64,000 bases of DNA from Catenulispora sp. GP43 (GCF_041260665.1 NZ_JBGCCT010000028.1:94709-158708); one strand, 5' to 3'. Numbered from the stretch's first letter, positions 43,300 through 52,720 are shown. A program made the numbers and translations. Notes: generated from the sequence alone by a model not told the origin.

Positions 43300-45999
43300 A
43301 TGGAGTCAACACCGGCCAGGATCCGCGAGGTCCTCGCCATCCCCGACTTCCGCCGGCTGTGGACGGCGCTGTCGCTGTCCAGCCTCGGCGACTGGCTCGG
43401 GTTGCTCGCGCAGTCCTCACTGGCGGTGACCCTGGCCGGAGGCGGGTACGCCGGGCGCTCCTATGCCGTCGCCGGCGTCTTCGTGGTCCGGCTGATCCCG
43501 GCTGTGCTGTTCGGCCCGATCGCCGGGGTGGTCGCCGACCGGCTGGACCGGCGCTGGACGATGGTGGCCGGCGACAGCACGCGCTGCCTGTTCTTCGTGT
43601 CGATCCCTGTGGTCGGCACACTGTGGTGGCTGTTCACGGCGACCTTCATGATCGAGATCGCGGCGATGTTCTGGATCCCGGCCAAGGAGGCCACGGTCCC
43701 GAACCTGGTGCCGCCGCGGCTGCTGGAGCCGGCGAACCAGGTGTCGCTGCTGACCGCATACGGGACCGCCCCTATCGCGGCGGGGGTGTTCACCGTACTG
43801 TCGCTGATCACTAAGGGACTGGCGAATCAGTGGGCGTTCTTCACCGCCAAGCCGGTCAGTCTGGCGCTCTACTTCGACGCGCTCACCTTCCTGTTCTCCG
43901 CCCTTACGATCGCGCGCCTTAAGAGCATCCCCGCGCGGTCCGCTACAGAACGCGCGGCGGAGCGCCGCCACACCACCGACACCCGTTCCCCGCTCCGCAC
44001 GCTGATCGACGGCTGGCGCTATCTCGGGGACGACAAGAAGATCCGCGGTGTGATCATCGGCACAACCGGGGCCTTCGCGGCCGGCGGCGCCGTGGTCGGG
44101 CTGGCCCGAACCTACGTCGGCGACCTGCACGCAGGTCAGGCCGCCTACGGCGTCCTGTTCGGCACGGTCTTCCTCGGCCTGGCCGCCGGGATGTTCATCG
44201 GATCGCGGGTGCTGGCCGCGGTGGCCCGGGAGCGGCTGTTCGGGACGGTGATCTTCGCCGCCGGGATCGTGCTGTGCGTGCTGGCGCTGGTGCCGATCCT
44301 GCTGTTCAGCGTGTTGTGCGCACTGGTCGTCGGCTTCCTCGGGGGGACCGCGTGGATCATCGGGCAGACGATGCTGGGCCGCGAGGTGGCCGACGAGCTG
44401 CGCGGCCGGACGTTCGCCTTCGTGCAGTCGCTGATCAGGGTGACGCTGGTGTTGATCCTGGCCGTGTCCCCGGCGGTCGCCGGGATTGTCGGCACGCACA
44501 CGCTAAGTGTTCCCGGCCTGTCGATCACCTATGGTGGCGCGGCCATCACCCTTTTCGGCGCGGGACTCCTGGCGGCGGGCGTCGGGTGGGTGGCGTACAG
44601 GATGATGGACACCGTGCCAGGGAAATCGTTGCGGACCGAACTGAAGGCGGCGCTTAAGCGCTCCGCCGCTCCGACGCGCGCCGGGGGCGCGGCGGAGCAG
44701 GGGATCACCTCCGGACCAGCGGCGACCGGAGCCGGCGGGGACACGCTGCCCGACCGGACTGAGATCGAACGCACCGCACACACCTATACCGGCACCTTCC
44801 TGTCGTTCGAAGGTGGCGACGGCAGTGGCAAGTCCACACAGCTGGACCTGCTGGCCGACTGGCTGCGCGCGCAGGGCCACGAGGTGGTGGTCACCCGCGA
44901 GCCCGGGGGCACGCCGCTGGGCACCAAGCTGCGCAACATCGTCCTGGACGCGCGTAACGCCGACGTCATCTCCCCGCGCGCCGAGGCGCTGATCTACGCC
45001 GCGGACCGGGCCGATCACGTCGAGCGGGTGATCCGGCCGGCGCTGGAGCGCGGCGCGGTGGTCATCACCGACCGCTACGTCGACTCCTCGCTGGCCTACC
45101 AGGGCGCCGGCCGTGCGCTGTCGGCCCGCGAGGTCGAGTTGCTCTCGCAGTGGGCCACGCAGGGGCTGATGCCGGACGTCACGATCCTGATGGACCTGGA
45201 CCCGATCGAGGCCGCGCGGCGCCGCAAGACCCCGGCGGACCGCCTGGAGCTGGAGTCCGTGGACTTCCACCGGCGGGTCCGCAACCGCTACCTGGAGCTG
45301 GCCACGGCCGAACCGGAGCGGTTCGTCGTGATCAACGCCCTGGAGCCGATCGAGCAGATTTCCGGGCGCATCCGGGCCCGGTTGGAGGGCCGAATCCACC
45401 TGTCGCGCCAGCAGCGGACCGAGGAAGCGGAACGCCGCGAGGCCGAGCGGCGCAAGGCCGCCGCGGAGCGCGCCGTGCAGATGGCGGAGCTCTCCGACGC
45501 CGAACGCCGCCGCGCCGAGGCCGAGGCCGAGCAGCGCGACCAGGAACAGCGGGCGCACGAAGCGCGGGAGGTCGCGCGCCAGGAGCATCGACGGCGCCTG
45601 GAGGAGGACGCCGCCAGGGCCGAGCGCGCGGCGCGGGAGCGGGCGCAGGGGGCCGGGGATCTGTCTTCGCGGCTCGCCCCGACCGACCGGCCGGCGGCAC
45701 GGCCGGGGCAGGCGTCTGATTCGGCCGCGACGCCGCGCCCCGCTTCGCCGGGTTCCGCGGCTTCCCCGGCACCGGCACCGGCTTCGACTCCCCCTTCGGA
45801 CTCCCCTCCCTCTTCGTCTTCTTCTTCCTCTTCGCACGCCGAGGACATCACAGCGCCTTCCGTACGCAGCGAATGGGAAGTGCCGGACTACGTCGCCCAG
45901 CCGGAGTTCGACGAGGAACCGGAACAGGACGCCCTGTCGATGGCGGACGAACTGTTCGGAGCCCGGCACCAGTCGCGGCACAGCGGGGACGACGCATGA
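43300..45999 (+). CDS. tmk: MFS-transporter / thymidylate kinase fusion
   Basis: The 899-residue fusion has an N-terminal major-facilitator membrane domain of about 12 helices (residues about 10-440; GPIAGVVADRLDRRW is the MFS loop motif). A complete dTMP kinase follows (about 500-715) with P-loop SFEGGDGSGKSTQLD, the DR(Y/H) motif ITDRYVDSSLAYQGAGR and the lid region ARRRKTPADRLELE. A charged helical region and a Ser/Pro/Ala-rich tail make up the last ~180 residues. The kinase makes dTDP for DNA synthesis. MFS-TMPK fusions occur in other actinobacteria; what the transporter half moves is unknown. It is coupled to holB by an ATGA overlap. Confidence 0.93.
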   Translation: MESTPARIREVLAIPDFRRLWTALSLSSLGDWLGLLAQSSLAVTLAGGGYAGRSYAVAGVFVVRLIPAVLFGPIAGVVADRLDRRWTMVAGDSTRCLFFVSIPVVGTLWWLFTATFMIEIAAMFWIPAKEATVPNLVPPRLLEPANQVSLLTAYGTAPIAAGVFTVLSLITKGLANQWAFFTAKPVSLALYFDALTFLFSALTIARLKSIPARSATERAAERRHTTDTRSPLRTLIDGWRYLGDDKKIRGVIIGTTGAFAAGGAVVGLARTYVGDLHAGQAAYGVLFGTVFLGLAAGMFIGSRVLAAVARERLFGTVIFAAGIVLCVLALVPILLFSVLCALVVGFLGGTAWIIGQTMLGREVADELRGRTFAFVQSLIRVTLVLILAVSPAVAGIVGTHTLSVPGLSITYGGAAITLFGAGLLAAGVGWVAYRMMDTVPGKSLRTELKAALKRSAAPTRAGGAAEQGITSGPAATGAGGDTLPDRTEIERTAHTYTGTFLSFEGGDGSGKSTQLDLLADWLRAQGHEVVVTREPGGTPLGTKLRNIVLDARNADVISPRAEALIYAADRADHVERVIRPALERGAVVITDRYVDSSLAYQGAGRALSAREVELLSQWATQGLMPDVTILMDLDPIEAARRRKTPADRLELESVDFHRRVRNRYLELATAEPERFVVINALEPIEQISGRIRARLEGRIHLSRQQRTEEAERREAERRKAAAERAVQMAELSDAERRRAEAEAEQRDQEQRAHEAREVARQEHRRRLEEDAARAERAARERAQGAGDLSSRLAPTDRPAARPGQASDSAATPRPASPGSAASPAPAPASTPPSDSPPSSSSSSSSHAEDITAPSVRSEWEVPDYVAQPEFDEEPEQDALSMADELFGARHQSRHSGDDA

Positions 46000-47183
46000 G
46001 CGGCGAGGGCGCGGGGTTCCAGCCCTACGGCGTCTGGACCGACCTGGTCGGCCAGGACCACGTCAGCGCCGAGCTGGCGCAGGCCGCGCTCGACCACGGC
46101 ATGACGCACGCCTGGCTGCTGACCGGCCCGCCCGGTTCCGGCCGCTCCACGGCGGCGCGCGCGTTCGCGGCGGCTTTGCAGTGCACGACGGAGAGCGAGC
46201 CCGGCTGCGGCCACTGCCTGGGCTGCCGCACTGTCCTGGACGGCACCCATCCCGACGTGCTGCAGCTGGCCACCGACCAGCTCTCGATCGGCGTGGCCGA
46301 CACCCGCGGCCTGGTACGGCGCGCGTCGATGACCCCGGCCTCGGGCCGCTGGCAGGTGCTGATGATCGAGGACGCGGACCGGCTCACGGAGGCGGCCGGC
46401 AACGTGCTGCTGAAGGCCGTCGAGGAGCCCTCGCCCCGCACCGTGTGGATCCTGTGCGCCCCGGGCCGCGACGACATGCTGCCCACGATCCGTTCCCGCT
46501 GCCGGCACCTGCTGCTGCGCACACCGCCGTCGACGGCGGTCGCGGAGATCCTGGTACGCCGCGACGGAGTGGACCCGATCCGCGCCCGCGAGGCGGCCCG
46601 CGCGGCCCAGGGACACATCGGGCGCGCCAAGCGGCTGGCGACGGACGACGAGGCGCGGGCCAAGCGAACCGAGGTGCTGGCTCTGGCCTCCTCCCTGACC
46701 GACATGGGCTCGGCCCTGTCGGCGGCGCAGAAGCTGGTCGACGCGACCATCTCCGAGGCCAAGCGCGAGGCCGAGGAGCGCAACACTGTGGAGACCGCGG
46801 AGCTGCGACTGGCTCTGGGCTTCCAGGAGGGGTCGCGCAAAGCGGTTCCGGGCGCGGCCGGTGCGCTGAAGGATCTGGAGTCGCGGCAGAAGAAGCGCGC
46901 GACCCGGATGCAGCGCGACGCCCTGGACCTGGCGTTGGTGGACCTCGCGGCGTTCTACCGGGACGTGCTGGCGGTACAGCTCGGCGCGCTCGGCGGGGCG
47001 GGCGGCGACGTCACCGAGCCGATCCACGACGACCAGTACGCGGCCGTCCGCAAGGTCGCCGCGTCGGGGACGCCTGAGGCGACGCTGCGGCGGATCGAGG
47101 CGGTGCTGGCGTGCCGGAAGGCGGTGGAGCGGAACGTGGCACCGCTGCTCGCTGTGGAGGCTATGGCGGTGAGTCTCCGGTAG
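45996..47183 (+). CDS. holB: DNA polymerase III subunit delta'
   Basis: Clamp-loader subunit of 395 residues from ATG 45996, overlapping the tmk stop. AAA+ features: P-loop region TGPPGSGRSTAARAF, zinc-module Cys in CGHCLGC, Walker B-like VLMIEDADRLTEAAGNVLLKAVEEP, and SRC motif TIRSRCRHLLLR. The P-loop Lys is Arg here (GSGRST), consistent with delta' not being an active ATPase in the clamp loader. The C-terminal collar domain is normal in length. Confidence 0.95.
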   Translation: MSGEGAGFQPYGVWTDLVGQDHVSAELAQAALDHGMTHAWLLTGPPGSGRSTAARAFAAALQCTTESEPGCGHCLGCRTVLDGTHPDVLQLATDQLSIGVADTRGLVRRASMTPASGRWQVLMIEDADRLTEAAGNVLLKAVEEPSPRTVWILCAPGRDDMLPTIRSRCRHLLLRTPPSTAVAEILVRRDGVDPIRAREAARAAQGHIGRAKRLATDDEARAKRTEVLALASSLTDMGSALSAAQKLVDATISEAKREAEERNTVETAELRLALGFQEGSRKAVPGAAGALKDLESRQKKRATRMQRDALDLALVDLAAFYRDVLAVQLGALGGAGGDVTEPIHDDQYAAVRKVAASGTPEATLRRIEAVLACRKAVERNVAPLLAVEAMAVSLR

Positions 47184-47237
47184 GGACGACAGTGTGTCCC
47201 TGGTAGAGGTTCGCTAAACGGGGCTATGGGCTATGGG

Positions 47238-48221
47238 CTATACGGCTACGCGCCACGGCCGCACGGCCGCCACAGGAGTCGCCTCGCGGCTGGCCCGTTC
47301 CCGGTGTTCCTTAGGGCTGATACCGCGCACTCTCTTGAAGGCTGCGCTCAACGCGAACGCACTGCCATACCCGACTTGTTCGGCCACTGACGCGATCGTC
47401 GCCGCGGGGTCACGCAGCAGGTCCGCGGACAGCGCGAGCCGCCAGTTCGCCAAGTAGGCCATCGGTGGCTCGCCCACCTCGGCCGTGAAGCGCCGGGCGA
47501 GGGCGGCGCGCGAGACGTGCGCGGCGTCGGCGAGGGCTGCGACGGTCCACGGGTGGGCGGGGTCGTCGTGGATCAGGCGCAGCGCCGTCCCGACCACCGG
47601 ATCGTCCTGCGCGCGGTACCAGGCGGGGGTCTCCACGTCGGGACGTGCGAGCCAGGTCCGCAGCGCGACCACCGTCAGCAGGTCCAGCAGGCGGTCCAGG
47701 ACGGCGTCCTGGCCGGGGGTGTCGCGGGCCACCTCGTCGGCCAGCAGCGGGATCAGCGGCGTGTCGCACTCGCCGTCGCGCAGCACCGCCAGCGGCGGGA
47801 GCGCGGCCAGCAGCGGCGCGCAGATCTCGCTGAGGACCTGATACGTGCCGGTGACCAGGACGGTGGCGCCGTCGGGGGCGTTGCCCCAACTGCGCGTGCC
47901 CAAGGAGCGGAGGTCGCCGAGTTCCTCGCCGTCGGGGGTGGTGCAGCGCTGGCCGGGGTGGATGACGGCCTGCGGCTCGGTGGCAGGGTCGTCGGCGAAG
48001 ACGTACGGGTCCGGGCCGCGCAGGATCGCCAGGTCGCCCCGGTCCAGGCGGGTCGGCGCGGCGGTGTCCGGGACCACCCAGGCGGCCCCCGCGATCACGG
48101 CGACCAGGGTCAGCGGCGCCTGGTCCCGGACCCGCAGCGACCACGGCGGGGTGAGCAGCGACCGCAGCAGGAAGGCACCGTCGGCACGCGGTCCGTTGAG
48201 CAAGCCGGCTATGACGTCCAT
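47238..48221 (-). CDS. AraC-family regulator (cupin_6 type)
   Basis: 327 residues from ATG 48221. An N-terminal cupin domain (SLRVRDQAPLTLVAVIAGAAWV...RLDRGDLAILRGPDPYVFADDP) precedes a double helix-turn-helix (WTVAALADAAHVSRAALARRFTAEVGEPPMAYLANWRLALSADLLRD...GYGSAFALSAAFKRVRGISPKEHR). It is divergent from the NmrA-like reductase gene (81 bp between starts), which it probably controls. The longer frame to 48848 overlaps that gene and is rejected. Confidence 0.9.
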   Translation of the reverse strand: MDVIAGLLNGPRADGAFLLRSLLTPPWSLRVRDQAPLTLVAVIAGAAWVVPDTAAPTRLDRGDLAILRGPDPYVFADDPATEPQAVIHPGQRCTTPDGEELGDLRSLGTRSWGNAPDGATVLVTGTYQVLSEICAPLLAALPPLAVLRDGECDTPLIPLLADEVARDTPGQDAVLDRLLDLLTVVALRTWLARPDVETPAWYRAQDDPVVGTALRLIHDDPAHPWTVAALADAAHVSRAALARRFTAEVGEPPMAYLANWRLALSADLLRDPAATIASVAEQVGYGSAFALSAAFKRVRGISPKEHRERASREATPVAAVRPWRVAV

Positions 48222-48302
48222 GCTTCGACTGTAGACGATCGCGTATGGATACGTGGAGTCTGGACCATTCTGAATCTCACGCGCGACGGCTGTACTTGAG
48301 TC

Positions 48303-49154
48303 ATGAACACGAACGAGAACACGGACAGGAACACGGACAAGGGCCTGGTCCTCGTCCTCGGCGCGTCCGGGAAGACCGGCCGCCGGGTGGCCGACCGCCT
48401 GGAGGCCGCCGGCGTGGCGGTGCGGCGCGGCTCCCGCTCGGCGAGCCCGGCCTTCGACTGGGAGGACGCGGCGACGTGGCCCGCGGTGCTGAAGGGCGTC
48501 ACGAGCGTCTACGTGTCCTTCTTCCCAGACCTGGCCGTGCCGGGGGCGCCCGAAGCGGTGGCGGCGTTCAGCGCGCAGGCCCGGCGGGCCGGGGTGCGGC
48601 GGGTCGTGCTGCTGTCGGGGCGCGGCGAGAAGGAGGCACAGCGGGCCGAGGAGGCCGTCGCGGCGTCGGGGTTGGAGTGGACGGTGGTGCGCTCCAGCTG
48701 GTTCGCGCAGAACTTCTCCGAGGGCGCTTTCCTGGAGTCGGTGCTGTCGGGCGAGGTCGTGCTGCCGGTCGGGGATGTCCGGGAGCCGTTCATCGACGTC
48801 GAGGACATCGCCGATGTCGCAGTCGCCGCACTCACCGGGGACGGGCACCTCGGGCAGGTCTACGAGGTGACCGGACCGCGCCTGCTGACGTTCGCGGAGG
48901 CGGTAAACGCTATAGCGGAGTCCTCAGGACGCGAGATCACGTTTACCTCGGTTCCGCTTGACGCGTTCACCGCGTACCTCACGGAGGCAGGCGAGGACCC
49001 GGCGGCGATCGAGATATTCACGTACCTCTTCACGGAGGTTCTGGACGGCCGCAACGCTTACGTGGCCGACGGAGTGGGTCGCGCTATTGGGAGACCGCCG
49101 CGGGACTTCACGGAGTACACACGCACCGCCGCCGAGAACGGAGTCTGGAAGTGA
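48303..49154 (+). CDS. NmrA-like NAD(P)-binding protein
   Basis: 283 residues. The Rossmann motif VLVLGASGKTGRRVADRL lies at the N terminus. VRRVVLLSGRG, VVRSSWFAQNFSEG and PFIDVEDIADVAV are typical of atypical short-chain dehydrogenases of the NmrA type, which are either redox sensors or quinone/NADPH reductases. No YxxxK pair is obvious. It is coupled to the downstream DUF1772 gene through a GTGA overlap and divergent from the AraC regulator. Confidence 0.88.
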   Translation: MNTNENTDRNTDKGLVLVLGASGKTGRRVADRLEAAGVAVRRGSRSASPAFDWEDAATWPAVLKGVTSVYVSFFPDLAVPGAPEAVAAFSAQARRAGVRRVVLLSGRGEKEAQRAEEAVAASGLEWTVVRSSWFAQNFSEGAFLESVLSGEVVLPVGDVREPFIDVEDIADVAVAALTGDGHLGQVYEVTGPRLLTFAEAVNAIAESSGREITFTSVPLDAFTAYLTEAGEDPAAIEIFTYLFTEVLDGRNAYVADGVGRAIGRPPRDFTEYTRTAAENGVWK

Positions 49155-49699
49155 AGACGCGCATGAGCGGCAGCGGCATCCTGGCCGCCGCGACAGTCGT
49201 GACCGGGCTCATCGCCGGGGTCTACTACGCCTTCGCCTGCTCGGTGATGCTGGGGCTCGGTGCCTCCGGCGACCGGACGTTCATCGAGGCGATGCAGAAC
49301 ATCAACAAGAAGATCGAGAACCCGGTGTTCTTCCTGACCTTCTTCGGCGCCCTGGTCCTCCTGGCCTGGGCCCTGCGCACCTTCCGCCACGACCGCAAGC
49401 TGCGCCTGTGGATCGCCGCCGGACTCGCGCTCTACACCGTCGGCCTGCTGACCACGATGGCGGTCAACATCCCGCTGAACAACCAACTGGCCGGCGCCGG
49501 CGCGGCAGCGACGATCAAGGACCCCGCCGCCGTCCGCGCCCGGTTCGAGGACACGTGGAACGCGTGGAACATCGCGAGGGCGCTGCTCAGCACGGGCGCT
49601 GCCGCGTGCCTGGCGCGGGCGCTGCTGATAGCCGGCCGCCGCGACGAGGCGCCGCGGGCCGAGGCTCAGGTCCAGTCACAGATGTGGAGCGCTGTTTGA
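49151..49699 (+). CDS. DUF1772 membrane protein
   Basis: 182 residues from GTG 49151, overlapping the previous stop. Four hydrophobic segments (ILAAATVVTGLIAGVYYAFACSVM; FFLTFFGALVLLAWALR; LWIAAGLALYTVGLLTTMAVNIPLN; IARALLSTGAAACLARALL) with IPLNNQL are characteristic of DUF1772 proteins, which include anthrone oxygenase-like enzymes. It likely works with the adjacent reductase-like protein. Confidence 0.85.
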   Translation: MKTRMSGSGILAAATVVTGLIAGVYYAFACSVMLGLGASGDRTFIEAMQNINKKIENPVFFLTFFGALVLLAWALRTFRHDRKLRLWIAAGLALYTVGLLTTMAVNIPLNNQLAGAGAAATIKDPAAVRARFEDTWNAWNIARALLSTGAAACLARALLIAGRRDEAPRAEAQVQSQMWSAV

Positions 49700-49725
49700 C
49701 CGGCTGGAGGAGGTGGGCTGTGGGG

Positions 49726-49766
49726 ACGGTCCTGTGGGATTCGCTAAGGGAATCCCACAGGACCGT
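49726..49766. terminator. bidirectional terminator after DUF1772 gene
   Basis: A perfect 17-bp stem (49726-49742 with 49750-49766) with a 7-nt loop lies between convergent genes. Confidence 0.85.
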
Positions 49767-49777
49767 TTCGCTATGCG

Positions 49778-50332
49778 TCAGCCTGTGCCCACGGATTCGG
49801 CCCACGCCGCCAAGGCTTCGAAGTCCTCGGTCACCAAACCGATCGCCGGGTCGATGCGACGCAGTAGCGCGGGGCCTTCATGACGGTCGCGAACCCAGTC
49901 GTGGTCCGCATCGGTGATGTCGTCGTCGATCCAGGCGAACGGACGGCCTGCCGCCCATGTGACGATCTCAGGTGTCTTCCAGCAGAGACCGCCGGCCGGA
50001 AAGACTCGCTCCTCAGGCCAAGTGATGACTGGCAGTTCGGGAAGCCCGAGGACCGGGCCTATGTATTCGTTCGCCTCCTGTTGCCAGGTGGTGGCCCAAA
50101 CCAAGGTGAACGGCAGGGCTGCCAGTGCCGGGCCGTGGTCCGGATTGAGCCAGACCCGCAGCGGTTTGACCCGCTGGTCGGGGGCTCCCAACAGATCCAG
50201 CAAAGCTCTCCGCTCCTCGGCCCAGCTCGGCGGCAGTAGCCGGTGCGTCGTATAGCCCTCGGGACGGCGAGTCCGTTTGGCCGCATACGGATTCAACGGT
50301 CCATCCACATCGATCAACAGCATTGGCCGCAT
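49778..50332 (-). CDS. HAD-like hydrolase
   Basis: 184 residues. The start MRPMLLIDVDGPLNPY carries the HAD nucleophile motif DxDGxLN. LVWATTWQQEAN is motif II (Thr) and FAWIDDDITDAD is the motif IV acid pair. It has no large cap domain. These proteins are small phosphatases of unknown substrate. It converges on the DUF1772 gene across the terminator. Confidence 0.8.
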   Translation of the reverse strand: MRPMLLIDVDGPLNPYAAKRTRRPEGYTTHRLLPPSWAEERRALLDLLGAPDQRVKPLRVWLNPDHGPALAALPFTLVWATTWQQEANEYIGPVLGLPELPVITWPEERVFPAGGLCWKTPEIVTWAAGRPFAWIDDDITDADHDWVRDRHEGPALLRRIDPAIGLVTEDFEALAAWAESVGTG

Positions 50333-50377
50333 GCATCCGAACGCTATAGCGCTCCACGTACCGACGTCGCGCCGAAA

Positions 50378-50734
50378 TTACGCGGCCGCGACGCAGAAGG
50401 GATGCCCCTCAGGGTCCGTGAGGACCGTCCAGCTGTCGCCGCCGGGCTGGAAGTCGGGCAGCTTCGCGCCGGCGGCCAGCAGGTCCTGGACGGCTTGGGC
50501 CTTGTCGGCGGTCTTGAAGTCCAGGTGGGCGTGCTTGGCGGGGTCGGGCCAGGAGGGGGCCTGGTAGTCGGGGATGTGCTGGAAGGCCAGGGTGACGGGG
50601 CCTTCGCCGACGTAGACGAAGGTGTCGTCGGTGTCGGTGATCGGCCAGCCGGTCGCGGTGCTGTAGAAGGCGGCGAGGGCTGCCGGGTCGGCGCTGTCGA
50701 ACATGATCGTGGTGAGGGTCAGCGGTGCGTTCAT
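50378..50734 (-). CDS. VOC (glyoxalase/bleomycin-resistance) family protein
   Basis: 118 residues from ATG 50734 (MNAPLTLTTIMFDSADPAALAAFYSTATGW). The two beta-alpha-beta-beta-beta modules are visible, with HAHLDFKTADKAQAVQDLLAAGAK and WTVLTDPEGHPFCVA holding candidate metal ligands His and Glu. Typical of small glyoxalase-superfamily proteins. It is divergent from the AraC regulator at 50824. Confidence 0.9.
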   Translation of the reverse strand: MNAPLTLTTIMFDSADPAALAAFYSTATGWPITDTDDTFVYVGEGPVTLAFQHIPDYQAPSWPDPAKHAHLDFKTADKAQAVQDLLAAGAKLPDFQPGGDSWTVLTDPEGHPFCVAAA

Positions 50735-50823
50735 GGTGATGAGGATGCGCTGTGGGGGTGGGCGTCGTATTGAAGATTCTTGCGGGGGCGGGGGTGTCGG
50801 TACCGGCGCGTAGCGTCGGCCGT

Positions 50824-51591
50824 GTGCAGACCGCCATGACGCTCGCAGCCCGGCCCGAGTTCTCGGTGCACAGGGTCGACTGCATGGGCGGGGGCGCCGG
50901 TTGGTCGGATGCCGAGGAGCACCGGGCGGCCCGGCTGGTGCTGATCCGCAAAGGGCGGTTCCGGCGCTGGACCAACGGAGTCGCGACCGATCTGGACCGC
51001 ACCACCGCCTACATGACGGCGCCGGGTGAAGAGGAACGCTTCGCGCATCCGGCAGGCGGGGATGTCTGCACATCCGTGGGATTCTCTACAGATCTCTGGG
51101 GACGGCTTCCTATAGGAAGCCCCGTATATGTAGACGCCCGTATTGAGTTCACACATAGGCGGCTACTGGCTGCCGCCGCTACAGGAGATGCGGACTACGC
51201 GACTGCGGAAGAACTCCTAAAGCTCGTCGCGCTGGCTGCCGGTTACACATCGAAATCCGTGATCGGGGACGGCGTATTGGCGGCGGCCGCTCGTGAGGCC
51301 ATCCTGGCCGATGTCCCACAGGCCGCGACGCTGTGCGGTCTGGCGGGTCTATTGGGGGTCTCGCCGTACAGGCTCAGCCGCGTCTTCTCCCGGGAGACCG
51401 GGGTTTCCTTGACGCGCTATCGCAATCGGGTCCGCGTCGGCCGCGCCATGGACCGCCTCGCCGACGGCGAGACGGCGCTCGCCGACCTCGCATACGACCT
51501 CGGGTTCGCCGACCAGGCACACCTGACACGGACGGTGCGCGAGCATGTCGGGCACACGCCGGTGGCCGTGCGGCGACTGCTGGCGAGCTGA
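50824..51591 (+). CDS. AraC-family regulator
   Basis: 255 residues from GTG 50824 (GTG 50822 is out of frame; ATG 50836 is an alternative). The C-terminal domain (VPQAATLCGLAGLLGVSPYRLSRVFSRETGVSLTRYRNRVRVGRAMDRLADGETALADLAYDLGFADQAHLTRTVREHVGHTPVAVRR) holds two helix-turn-helices. The N-terminal part is a beta-rich ligand domain. It lies 89 bp from the divergent VOC gene and may regulate it. Confidence 0.88.
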   Translation: MQTAMTLAARPEFSVHRVDCMGGGAGWSDAEEHRAARLVLIRKGRFRRWTNGVATDLDRTTAYMTAPGEEERFAHPAGGDVCTSVGFSTDLWGRLPIGSPVYVDARIEFTHRRLLAAAATGDADYATAEELLKLVALAAGYTSKSVIGDGVLAAAAREAILADVPQAATLCGLAGLLGVSPYRLSRVFSRETGVSLTRYRNRVRVGRAMDRLADGETALADLAYDLGFADQAHLTRTVREHVGHTPVAVRRLLAS

Positions 51592-51665
51592 CAGGGCTCG
51601 CAGGCTGGCGGGCTGACAGGGCTGAGGCACTAAAGGCGAGAGGCGCTAAGGGCGCCCACGCAAAA

Positions 51666-51695
51666 GCCCCGCAGGATCGATCAATCCGGCGGGGC
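51666..51695 (-). terminator. terminator of the FadR-like gene
   Basis: A 7-bp GC stem (51666-51672 with 51689-51695) encloses an inner GGAT/ATCC pair; on the minus strand it is followed by TTTTG. Confidence 0.6.
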
Positions 51696-51747
51696 CGTAT
51701 GCGCGCTCTTCACTTTGATCCCCCGATCAGCAGGAGGGCTTGCCTGC

Positions 51748-52584
51748 CTACACCCGCGCCGACTGCATCGGCGTCCGCACGCCGTGCCGGTTCAGCGGGA
51801 CCGTCGCGACCTGGCCCTGGCGCAGCGGCTGCGCGCCGGGGGCGGTGGCGGGGGCCGGGACCGGGGTGCCCGGGGCCGCCGGCGACGAGGACGCGGCCGG
51901 GGCCGGGACCGGGAGCGAGCCGGCCGGGGCGCCCGGGCCCGCGGCGACCGTGGCGTGGACCGCCTCGGCCAGGAGCAGGCGGAGCTTCATCGTCTCGGCG
52001 AGCTTGGCCGGGTTGTCCTCCTGGCCGCCGTAGGGGACGTCGATGGTCTCGATGACGCACCGCGCCACCTCGTTGCCCGCCGCCTCGGCCAGGGTGCGGG
52101 TGAAGGTCGCCGCCGCGTCGTGGAACGGGCCCGGGTCCTCGACCGCCACGCGCATGCGCTCCAGGGACACCGCCAGCAGTTCGCGCTGGGGCGGGTGGAT
52201 GCGGCGGGCGGCCAGCTCGGCCATCAGCGTGAGCAGGGCCGTGCGGACCTCGCCGAGCTCGGCGACCAGCTCCGGGGAGGATTCGTACTCCAGCTGCACG
52301 CTCAGGACCAGCGGGTCGAGCAGGTTCCACTCGGCCTTGGGGCGGACCGTGGTGCCGCGACCGTGGCGGATGCGCAGGACGCGCTTCTCCTCCAGGGCCT
52401 TGAGCGCCTCGCGCAGGATGGTGCGGCTGACCGCGAACTCGGCCGCGAGCGCCGCCTCCGGGGGCAGATCCGTGCCCGGTGGGAACTCGCCTTCCAGTAT
52501 GCGCAGCAGCAGCCGCTCGACGACGGCGTTGGCGAGGCGGGCGGGCCGGATGACCCGGTGGACGTTCCATCCCTCGACATACAT
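51748..52584 (-). CDS. GntR/FadR-family regulator
   Basis: 278 residues from ATG 52584 after GAGGAG. The winged helix (ERLLLRILEGEFPPGTDLPPEAALAAEFAVSRTILREALKALEEKRVLRIRHGRGTTVRP) precedes an all-helical FadR/FCD-like ligand domain (about 95-205). A Pro/Ala-rich C-terminal extension of about 60 residues with PAPAP repeats is unusual for the family. The target is not identifiable; no operator was recognised in the 52585-52720 gap. Confidence 0.88.
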   Translation of the reverse strand: MYVEGWNVHRVIRPARLANAVVERLLLRILEGEFPPGTDLPPEAALAAEFAVSRTILREALKALEEKRVLRIRHGRGTTVRPKAEWNLLDPLVLSVQLEYESSPELVAELGEVRTALLTLMAELAARRIHPPQRELLAVSLERMRVAVEDPGPFHDAAATFTRTLAEAAGNEVARCVIETIDVPYGGQEDNPAKLAETMKLRLLLAEAVHATVAAGPGAPAGSLPVPAPAASSSPAAPGTPVPAPATAPGAQPLRQGQVATVPLNRHGVRTPMQSARV

Positions 52585-52720
52585 GCTGCTGGTGCTCCTC
52601 GATCGTGCTGCTGCGTCACTGGCCGCCGCGCTGCTGCCCGGCGTCCAGGCATCCGGTGTGATGTACCGACTTGCGCGCCAATGTACGAGCCGAGGTCTAC
52701 TCAAGGCAGCTATCTGAGGG

